Shown here: positions 5,957 through 13,186 of the stretch, one piece after another | Layout of the letters: each line of letters opens with the position of its first letter | Position numbering within the stretch: position 1 is the stretch's first letter | NCBI GenBank assembly: GCA_947629425.1 | Contig: CANRDR010000001.1 | Span: 1-25,585, forward strand | Direction of reading: 5' to 3' | Origin: an uncultured Bacilli bacterium | GTDB lineage: Bacteria > Bacillota_I > Bacilli_A > RF39 > UBA660 | Length of the DNA stretch: 25,585 nucleotides | Translations under genes and position numbers: made by a program | Notes under the pieces: model-generated | Databases searched by the model: none | Told to the model about the DNA's origin: nothing | Seen by the model: the letters and a program-made list of their open reading frames with translations, nothing else

Positions 5957-7750
5957 ATGAAAGATAAGATATTAAATTTTATAAAATATATATTTATAGT
6001 ATTTAGTAGCATATTTTTTACTAAATATATGATTACATCAAATAATTTATTTATATATTCAATTGTAGCATTAATTTTTATATATTTATTATCTAATTAT
6101 AAAAAAATAAATTTAACAAAATCTAATAAAATATTAATTATTATTTTTTCTATAATTTTATCATTTGTTGCAATAATAGGTATAAAATTAAATATAGAAT
6201 CTGATTTAGTAAGTGGAAGCTATATAAATAATTATATGAATAATTTTAAATATACAGATATAATTGTACTTATTTTTTTAACAATAGATAATTATATATT
6301 AATAATTTATATAAAATATATACTAAATAAATATTTAAATAAAATTAAAATAAATAAAAACGTTGGTATTAATTCAAAATTAGAAGTATTATTTCTAACA
6401 CTAATCTTATTTATAATGTATATCCCTTGGTTAGCAACATATTATCCTGGTATTATATTAGCAGATACAATTACACCAATAAGACAAGCATTAAATTTAG
6501 AACCATTAACTAATAAATATACAATTTTTTATACTTTTTTAATAAAAATATGTATATTTATAAGTAATATTTTTCATGGAAATGCATCTATAGGATTATT
6601 TTTATTAACAATTTTTCAACTAATTTATATTGCATTTTCAGAAAGTTATATGATAAATTGGTTAAAAAATAAAGGAATTAATAAAATAGTTATAATTATT
6701 TTAGTATTATATTTTGGATTAAAACCATTTTATGTTGCACAAAATATATCTATGTCTAGAGATCCAATATTTTCTATTTCTATTATGTTATTAACTCTTA
6801 ATTTAATAGATTATATTATATCTAATGGAAAATTAATAAAAAATAAATGGTATATAATAAAAAATATATTATTAGTAATATTAATTTGTATAACAAGAAA
6901 TAATGGATTTTGTGTACTATTATTTACTGCATTAATTATATTTATTATAAAAATATTTAAATCTACTAAAATTAAATATAAATTTTTTGGATTTTTAACT
7001 TTATCTGTTGGATTAATATATTTATGTATTTTATCTCCAATATATTCTAAGTTAGATATAAAAGAACCATTTATTGATACAGTATCTACAATGATGCAAC
7101 AAGTAGCATATACTGTTACATATAATGGTAAAATTAATTCTCAAGAAAAAGAATATTTAAATAATTTAATGCCTTTAGATAAATATAAAGAATATTATAA
7201 ACCATGTTGGATAGATATGTTTAAATGGAGTAGTGAATTTAATGATAAATTTTTAGAAGATAATAAACCTGAATTTTTTAAAACATATTTTAGTATGCTT
7301 ATAAAAAATCCTTATAAATTTTTTAAAGGTTATGTTTTAAATACATATGGTTATTGGGTATTTAATAGATATGAATTAAATGAAGTAGATAATAATATAA
7401 CAATAAGTGATTATAATAGAATAAATTATGGTATTGTAGATGGTATTTATAATATTAATATTTTAGAAAATAAATTATTTAATTTTAAAGATATATTTAT
7501 ATTAAATGATAAACATATAAGTTTAGCAATAATTAATTGGTTTATATTATTTATATGTTTACTTGCAATAATAAATAAAAAAAGTGTTTATATTACTGCA
7601 TTAGCACCATCGCTTGGTTTATTTGTATCTTTACTTCTTGCAACACCTAATGCATATTGGCAAAGATACGGATTAGCAGAATATTATTTATTACCAATTT
7701 ATATTATTATATTAATATTAATATTTAAACAAAAAAATAATGGAGTATAA
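5957..7750 (+). CDS. Polytopic membrane protein, DUF6020-like (possible GT-C type transferase)
   Basis: A 597-residue protein made largely of hydrophobic segments, roughly a dozen, with a soluble stretch of about 130 residues before the last helices. The motif YPGIILADTITPIRQALN after a Trp-containing helix, SMSRDPIF in a later loop and a CITRNNGF segment resemble the DUF6020 family of uncharacterised Firmicutes membrane proteins. These look like GT-C or O-antigen-type sugar transferases. The next gene starts two bases after the stop and encodes a polyprenyl-phosphate-type glycosyltransferase, so a plausible job is transfer of a lipid-linked sugar onto a surface glycan or protein. That is inference from the pairing. 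The start is ATG after AGGTG. No clear promoter was identified upstream. Confidence 0.6.
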   Translation: MKDKILNFIKYIFIVFSSIFFTKYMITSNNLFIYSIVALIFIYLLSNYKKINLTKSNKILIIIFSIILSFVAIIGIKLNIESDLVSGSYINNYMNNFKYTDIIVLIFLTIDNYILIIYIKYILNKYLNKIKINKNVGINSKLEVLFLTLILFIMYIPWLATYYPGIILADTITPIRQALNLEPLTNKYTIFYTFLIKICIFISNIFHGNASIGLFLLTIFQLIYIAFSESYMINWLKNKGINKIVIIILVLYFGLKPFYVAQNISMSRDPIFSISIMLLTLNLIDYIISNGKLIKNKWYIIKNILLVILICITRNNGFCVLLFTALIIFIIKIFKSTKIKYKFFGFLTLSVGLIYLCILSPIYSKLDIKEPFIDTVSTMMQQVAYTVTYNGKINSQEKEYLNNLMPLDKYKEYYKPCWIDMFKWSSEFNDKFLEDNKPEFFKTYFSMLIKNPYKFFKGYVLNTYGYWVFNRYELNEVDNNITISDYNRINYGIVDGIYNINILENKLFNFKDIFILNDKHISLAIINWFILFICLLAIINKKSVYITALAPSLGLFVSLLLATPNAYWQRYGLAEYYLLPIYIIILILIFKQKNNGV

Positions 7751-7752
7751 TT

Positions 7753-8445
7753 ATGAAGTTAACAATTTTAATACCATGTTTAAATGAAGAAGAAACGTTA
7801 GAAAAAACAATAAAAACTGCAAAAAAATATTTAAAAAGAAAAAAATTAGATAAAACATCAGAAATACTTGTAAGTGATAATGGTAGTACTGATAACTCAG
7901 TAGCTATTGCAAAAAAAAATAAAGTAAGAGTTGTATCTACTAATATAAAAGGTTATGGTAGTGCATTAATAAATGGAATACGTAATTCAAAAGGTGACTA
8001 CATAATTATGGGAGATGCTGATATGAGTTACGATTTTAATGATTTAGATGGATTTATTGAATCTTTAGATGAAGGATATGATTTAGTTGTAGGTAACAGG
8101 TTTATTGGAGGAATAGAACCTGGCGCTATGTCATTATCTCATAAATTAGGAGTACCATTTTTATCAGGAATTGGAAATTTGTTATTTAAAACACCGATAA
8201 AGGATTTTCACTGTGGATTAAGAGCATTTAAAAAAGATGAAATAGCTAAAATTAATTTACAATGTTTAGGTATGGAATTTGCAAGTGAAATGATTTGTAA
8301 ATCTAGTATATATAATTTAAAAATGAAAGAAATACCAACTAAATTATATAAAGATGAAAGAAGTAAAAAATCACATCTAAAAACATTTAGAGATGGTTTT
8401 AGGCATTTAATATATATGATTAAATTAAAAATATTATTGAAATGA
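7753..8445 (+). CDS. GT2 family glycosyltransferase, polyprenyl-phosphate sugar synthase-like
   Basis: A 230-residue GT-A fold transferase resembling dolichol-phosphate mannosyltransferase, which moves a sugar from a nucleotide donor to a polyprenyl phosphate at the inner membrane face. Visible motifs are IPCLNEE (7-13), SDNGSTDN (41-48), GDADMSYDF (87-95, with the metal-binding DAD), VGNRF (113-117), DFHCGLRAFK (151-160) and GMEFASEM (173-180). It lacks the C-terminal transmembrane helices found in GtrB/ArnC relatives, so membrane contact may depend on its partner. A GGAG Shine-Dalgarno lies at the end of the preceding membrane-protein gene, from which it is separated by only two bases. The two genes almost certainly form one unit. 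Confidence 0.82.
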   Translation: MKLTILIPCLNEEETLEKTIKTAKKYLKRKKLDKTSEILVSDNGSTDNSVAIAKKNKVRVVSTNIKGYGSALINGIRNSKGDYIIMGDADMSYDFNDLDGFIESLDEGYDLVVGNRFIGGIEPGAMSLSHKLGVPFLSGIGNLLFKTPIKDFHCGLRAFKKDEIAKINLQCLGMEFASEMICKSSIYNLKMKEIPTKLYKDERSKKSHLKTFRDGFRHLIYMIKLKILLK

Positions 8446-8464
8446 ATTAAGTCTATGATATAAT
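8437..8464 (+). promoter_or_regulatory. Candidate promoter of the cohesin/dockerin operon
   Basis: TTGAAA (8437-8442), overlapping the end of the glycosyltransferase gene, then a 16-base spacer and TATAAT (8459-8464). It lies 23 bases before the first cohesin gene and leaves its AGGAGTAG ribosome binding site in the leader. Confidence 0.5.
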
Positions 8465-8487
8465 TATATATAATAGGAGTAGTTGTA

Positions 8488-10674
8488 ATGAAAAAAATAC
8501 TAATTTCAGTTTCAATAATATTTTTTTTAAGTTTTGTTTCATTATATGTATTAGCAGAACAAACATTTAATACTACTGTCTCTTTAGATAAAGAGTTTAT
8601 TAGTGAAACAAATGAAGAATTCAATTTAACACTTAGTGTTAATAGTTTACCTGATGAAGGTTTATCAACTGGACAATTTTATATTGAATTTGATAATACT
8701 ATGTTTCAAGTTGAAAATACAGATGGTATAATTTCAGAAGATAGTATAGAGTATAAACAAGGTAAAAATAATAACTTCTTTAATTCTATTACAACAACTG
8801 GAAGTACTTCTAAAATAACTATTTTAATTTATGATAATAGTGGTAATTTAAAAGAACCATTAAATAATGGTGATTTAATTAGTATAAAATTTAAATATAT
8901 TGGTACTAAGACAGGTACTGAAACTTTAAATATATCAGGAGAAGGTTTTTCAACTATTCAAAATGATAAAATAGTTAATATTTCATCTACTTTTAATAAT
9001 GCTACAATACAAATTAAAGATAAATCTATTAGTATTAATGATGATTTAGATTATTTTCCTAATAAACAATATGATATTAATAAAATATTTGATGTTGAAG
9101 GTGGAAAAATAGAAGCAAATGTTACATTAGATAATGTTTCAAATAATAATTTAACATATGTTTTAAATAAAAATGGAGAAGATGAAAATATTATAAATAA
9201 AGTTAATGTAAAATTAGATAATATTGATTCTAATAAATATAAATTAACAATTACTATACCTGAAAATGCACTTGAAAGTGGTAATTATTTATTTAAAATA
9301 ATTAGTGGTGAAGTAGAATCAAATCAAGTTAGTATAAATATAGATAAATTTATACCTATTAGTGGATTTAATATAAAATATAATAATGAAAATATAGAAA
9401 ATTTAAAAATAATAACTCACGATACTATAGATTTAGATATTGAAATAATACCAGACAATGCTACAGATAAAAAAATTATTTGGGAATTAGGAAATAATAT
9501 GTCTTTTACTGATGTTGGAACAAGTACTTTATTAAAAAAACAGTTACAAGCACTTAATGAAGGAAAAAGTACAATAACTATTAAAGATTCAGAAAATAAA
9601 GTAAGTAAAACTATAAATGTAGATATTATTTCACCTACAAATATTATTTCTACAACTACTCCAGAAAGTAATATAACTGGTAATAATGCAATAGATACAA
9701 AATATGGTGGAACATTTAAAACAAATGTAAAATTTACAAATGTTGATGAACAAACAGAATTAAAAATAAAATTATTTGATTCAGATGACTCAGAAGTACA
9801 AAGTGACAAATATGAAATTACAGATGGAAAAACAATAATTAATAATAATTCTTATATAAAATTAAAAGTAGGTAATAATCAATTAGCTAAAGGAACTTAT
9901 AAAGTAAAATTTGAATACAATTTAAATGATACAAAAAAAACAAAAAAAGATGGTGAATATGATATAACTATTAATGATTTTATACCTATAAATTCTATAG
10001 ATATAGATGATAATATAACTTTAATAAAAGACGTTCCTTTTCCAATAAATTATAGTATTTCACCTGATAATGCTACTTATAAAAAATTAAATATAGAAAG
10101 CGATAATGAATCAGTTTCTGTATCAGATGATTTAACTAAGATAACTGGTGTAAATGTAGGAAATTCTATTTTAAAAATTACTACATTAGATGATAGTAAT
10201 ATAACTAAGAATATTAATGTAGAAGTTATTGATTATGATATTTCTTCGGATAAATATAAAATAGATATAAATAATAAAAAAATAACTAAAGTTGAAGATA
10301 AACTTAATTATAATAATTTTATTTCTAATATAAAAACTTCAAATGGAATAACATTAAAAGCCTTTAAAAATGATAACGAAATTAATGAAACGGATTTAAT
10401 AGGTACTGGAACAGTACTAAAAGTATATTTAAATGATAATTTATATAATCAATATACTGTAATAGTTTCTGGTGATATAGATGGTATGGGAAATATAAAT
10501 GCAACTGATGTTTTATATTTAAAAAGACATATATTGACTATAGATAATTTAAAGGATATTTATTTTGAAGCAGCAGATATAGATAATAATAAGATAGTTA
10601 ATGCTATAGATATACTTTATATGAAAAGATATATTTTAGAACAAACAAGTGATGTTTGGGGTGGAAAATTATGA
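8488..10674 (+). CDS. Secreted cohesin-dockerin protein with Ig-like repeats
   Basis: A 728-residue secreted protein with a signal peptide (1-23). A cohesin domain (about 26-177) shows LSTGQFYIEFDN (59-70) and SGEGFST (150-156), typical of the dockerin-binding sandwich. Next come two copies of a composite unit (about 200-380 and 405-580); each copy ends in a bacterial Ig (Big_2-like) domain opening DFIPI or KFIPI with a PDNAT motif. A module of about 70 residues (585-655) leads into a type I-like dockerin (662-717). Its two calcium loops are D663/D665/D674 and D697/D699/N701/D708, each followed by a KR-containing helix. Loop 1 has Met667 where Asp or Asn is usual. Carrying both partners lets it bridge or polymerise. 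It opens the operon after AGGAGTAG; its stop overlaps the next start. Confidence 0.88.
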   Translation: MKKILISVSIIFFLSFVSLYVLAEQTFNTTVSLDKEFISETNEEFNLTLSVNSLPDEGLSTGQFYIEFDNTMFQVENTDGIISEDSIEYKQGKNNNFFNSITTTGSTSKITILIYDNSGNLKEPLNNGDLISIKFKYIGTKTGTETLNISGEGFSTIQNDKIVNISSTFNNATIQIKDKSISINDDLDYFPNKQYDINKIFDVEGGKIEANVTLDNVSNNNLTYVLNKNGEDENIINKVNVKLDNIDSNKYKLTITIPENALESGNYLFKIISGEVESNQVSINIDKFIPISGFNIKYNNENIENLKIITHDTIDLDIEIIPDNATDKKIIWELGNNMSFTDVGTSTLLKKQLQALNEGKSTITIKDSENKVSKTINVDIISPTNIISTTTPESNITGNNAIDTKYGGTFKTNVKFTNVDEQTELKIKLFDSDDSEVQSDKYEITDGKTIINNNSYIKLKVGNNQLAKGTYKVKFEYNLNDTKKTKKDGEYDITINDFIPINSIDIDDNITLIKDVPFPINYSISPDNATYKKLNIESDNESVSVSDDLTKITGVNVGNSILKITTLDDSNITKNINVEVIDYDISSDKYKIDINNKKITKVEDKLNYNNFISNIKTSNGITLKAFKNDNEINETDLIGTGTVLKVYLNDNLYNQYTVIVSGDIDGMGNINATDVLYLKRHILTIDNLKDIYFEAADIDNNKIVNAIDILYMKRYILEQTSDVWGGKL

Positions 10675-11654
10675 AAAAAATATTTTATATTATTATATTA
10701 ATTACATTATTTAATACTACTAATGTATTTGCAGATACATTTAATATAGATATGAATTTTAATAAAAAAAGTGTAGTAAAAAATGAAAAATTAAATTTAT
10801 CACTTGTTTTTGATAATTTAGTTGAAACTGGATTATCAACTGGTCAATTTTATATAAATTATGAACAAGATTATTATTCATTTTCATGTAATGATATTTC
10901 ATATCATCAAGGTGTTTCATCATCAGAAGTTGATTGTAGAGATGATAATGGAAAAATAATTATTTTATATGTAGATGATGATGGTGGACTTTCACCAATA
11001 AAAGATGGAGAATTTATAACTTTAAATTTTTTAGTTAAAACTAATACAAGTATAGAAACATCTTTTAAATTAAGTGGTGAAGGATTTTCTAGTTTAATTG
11101 AAGATGAAATAGTAAATCAAGAATTTAATGATAGTATTTCAAAAACTGTAAATATTGTAGAAAAACAAATTGAGCCTGAAGATGAGCCTGAGGATGAGCC
11201 TGAAGTAATTCAAAAAAATACAGATTCTTATTTAAAAAGTTTAGAAGTAAAAGGATATGATATTAAATTTAATAAAAATATTTTTGAATATTTTTTAGAA
11301 GTAGAAAATAACATAGATGAAATAAATATTTCTGCAACATCAAATGCAAAAACTTCTAAAGTTAGTGGAACAGGTAAGAAAAAATTATATATTGGAGATA
11401 ATGAGTTTAAAATAATAGTTACTGCAGAAAATGGTAATAAAAGAAATTATATAATCAATATTACTAGAAAAGAAAAAGAAGAAGTTAGTTTACCAGAAGA
11501 TACAGATGAATACAAAGAAGATTCTAAAACAGATACAGTAGAAAATCCAAAAACAGGAAATAATAGTTTTATAATTATTAGTATTTTGTGTCTTGTAATA
11601 ATTTCTATATTAGTTGTTAAATTTTTCAAAGGAAATTGTTTTCCAAAAGTGTAG
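10671..11654 (+). CDS. Cell-wall-anchored cohesin protein (NPKTG sortase signal)
   Basis: A 327-residue surface protein. A signal peptide (about 1-21) is followed by a cohesin domain (22-163) with LSTGQFYINYE (55-65), two cysteines (C73, C89) close enough for a disulfide, and SGEGFSS (135-141). An acidic Glu/Pro/Asp linker (168-178) leads to a cadherin-like beta-sandwich (about 187-267: YLKSLEVKGYDIKFN through YIINITRK). The end has the sortase motif NPKTG (292-296), a hydrophobic helix (299-317) and a Lys-containing tail. Such signals lead to covalent attachment to peptidoglycan, so this protein would fix dockerin partners to the wall. The longest frame opens at a TTG at 10656, but ATG 10671 overlaps the previous stop (ATGA), sits behind GGTGG and starts a normal signal peptide. 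Confidence 0.85.
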   Translation: MKKIFYIIILITLFNTTNVFADTFNIDMNFNKKSVVKNEKLNLSLVFDNLVETGLSTGQFYINYEQDYYSFSCNDISYHQGVSSSEVDCRDDNGKIIILYVDDDGGLSPIKDGEFITLNFLVKTNTSIETSFKLSGEGFSSLIEDEIVNQEFNDSISKTVNIVEKQIEPEDEPEDEPEVIQKNTDSYLKSLEVKGYDIKFNKNIFEYFLEVENNIDEINISATSNAKTSKVSGTGKKKLYIGDNEFKIIVTAENGNKRNYIINITRKEKEEVSLPEDTDEYKEDSKTDTVENPKTGNNSFIIISILCLVIISILVVKFFKGNCFPKV

Positions 11655-11661
11655 GTGTATT

Positions 11662-13176
11662 ATGAAAAAAATTATTAAATTATTATTATTAACATTTTTG
11701 TTTATTCCATTTTATGTAAATGCAAGTAGTACATTTACTTCTAGTTTATCAGTTAGCAATAACATAAAATTAGATCAAGAATTTAATGTATCAATTAATA
11801 TATCTAATTTACCAAATACAGGTCTTGTTTCTGGACAATATTATTTAAAATACGATAATACAAAAATTAAATATTTAAATTATTCTTTAAGTCAAGGAAA
11901 TAATGCTGATTTTAGTGTAAATAATACAGGTGATACAATTATTATTTTATATGTTGATAATACGGGTGGGGCTAATCCATTAAGAAGTGGATCTTTTGCA
12001 AATATTAAATTTAAAGCTTTAAAAGAAGGTAATGTTAATATTAGTTTAACTGGTGATGGTTTTTCTACTGTTAGTGATTCAATTATAAATTTAAGTACTA
12101 ATTCTTCATCAAAACAATTTACGATTCAAAAAAAAGAAGAACCAACTACAAATGTTGTTGAAACAGAAAATAATTCAAATAATAACAATAATAATTCAAG
12201 TAATAATAACTCTAATACTACAAATAATAATTCAAATAGTAATACTAACAATAATACAAGTAATAATAATAGTTCAAATAATAACAATACAAATAATAAT
12301 CAAGAAAAAGATTCTAATAATGAAAAAAATCAATTTTTAAAAAGTTTATCTATAGAAGGATATGATATAAATTTTAATAAAGATATATTAGAATATAATA
12401 TTGAAGTACCAAATGATGTTACAAAATTAAATATAAATTATGAAACCTATAATAATACTGCTAAAGTAGAAATTATAGATAACGAATTAAAAGATGGAGA
12501 AAATGTTGTATTAATAAAAGTATTAGAAAATAATGAAGAAAAAGTATATAAAATTAATGTATTAAAAAAAGAAAAATATAAAAAAATAGAATTTGATAAA
12601 GTTAATATAATTAATGAAATTAATAATGGGCAAAAATTTTTAGAAATAGATATTGATTTATCATATAAATATAAAATAATAGAAAAATCTATAATTAAAT
12701 TAATTAAAGATAATGATGTTGAAATAAAATTTAATATTAATGAAAAAGATAATAATATATATTATATTATTTTAAATAAAGAAATATTAGAAAATATAGA
12801 TAATGATATAGATTTAAATATTAATAATAAATGTTCTAATAATTTAAAAATAGAAGATATATACATACTAAATTTATTAAATAATGATAACTGGTATAAA
12901 GAAATACCAATATATTATAATATTCATAATATTAATAATAAAGAAATTTATCTTTATGAAAATAATAAAAAAATAAATTTATTAGAAAAAATAAAAATAA
13001 GTGATGATTATTTAAAAATAAATTTAACTAATAAAAAAGAATATATATTATCTAAAAATAAAATAAAATCAAATAATAATATTATTAATATTATATTATT
13101 TTTAATACTAATACTATTTATATTAATTATAATTATAAGTTACAAATTAATAAAAACAAAAAATAAAAATATATGA
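11662..13176 (+). CDS. Membrane-anchored cohesin protein with Asn-rich linker
   Basis: A 504-residue protein with a signal peptide (1-21) and a cohesin domain (22-157). Motifs are LVSGQYYLKYDN (55-66), IIILYVDNTGG (93-103) and TGDGFST (130-136). A low-complexity Asn/Ser/Thr linker (about 169-223) follows, then a cadherin-like beta-sandwich (225-303: FLKSLSIEGYDINFN through VYKINVLKK). After that comes a region of about 165 residues rich in Asn, Lys and Ile with no recognised domain, and a C-terminal hydrophobic helix (about 473-494) with a Lys-rich tail. There is no sortase motif and no dockerin, so it is probably held by the membrane helix. The ATG at 11662 follows AGGTG (11653-11657); the longest frame, from 11614, lies inside the previous gene and lacks a ribosome binding site. 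Confidence 0.82.
   Translation: MKKIIKLLLLTFLFIPFYVNASSTFTSSLSVSNNIKLDQEFNVSINISNLPNTGLVSGQYYLKYDNTKIKYLNYSLSQGNNADFSVNNTGDTIIILYVDNTGGANPLRSGSFANIKFKALKEGNVNISLTGDGFSTVSDSIINLSTNSSSKQFTIQKKEEPTTNVVETENNSNNNNNNSSNNNSNTTNNNSNSNTNNNTSNNNSSNNNNTNNNQEKDSNNEKNQFLKSLSIEGYDINFNKDILEYNIEVPNDVTKLNINYETYNNTAKVEIIDNELKDGENVVLIKVLENNEEKVYKINVLKKEKYKKIEFDKVNIINEINNGQKFLEIDIDLSYKYKIIEKSIIKLIKDNDVEIKFNINEKDNNIYYIILNKEILENIDNDIDLNINNKCSNNLKIEDIYILNLLNNDNWYKEIPIYYNIHNINNKEIYLYENNKKINLLEKIKISDDYLKINLTNKKEYILSKNKIKSNNNIINIILFLILILFILIIIISYKLIKTKNKNI
12166..12330 (+). repeat. AAT/AAC-rich low-complexity tract coding an Asn-rich linker
   Basis: About 55 codons dominated by AAT and AAC with scattered Ser and Thr codons. 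They encode the flexible linker between the cohesin and the beta-sandwich. The near-triplet repetition makes an alternative reading frame appear open. In-frame slippage could vary linker length between strains. Confidence 0.75.
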
Positions 13177-13186
13177 GGTAAGTTTT

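Noticed and set aside
9417..9809. Minus-strand open frame of about 130 residues inside the cohesin-dockerin gene
   Set aside because: It runs antisense to a clear domain-bearing gene, has no ribosome binding site and no recognisable protein signature. Other antisense frames at 2995-3550, 8208-8624, 11447-11629, 20808-21182 and 21595-21795 were dropped for the same reason.
1678..10674. Possible Mycoplasma-like code with TGA as Trp
   Set aside because: TGA ends the genes at 1680, 8445 and 10674, each exactly where the family or the next start expects it, and Trp is encoded by TGG throughout.
12152..12340. Open frame of about 60 residues, almost all Ile/Gln/Thr
   Set aside because: It is the +1 reading of the AAT/AAC linker tract; low-complexity DNA leaves alternative frames open by chance. 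The same happens at 24276-24461.
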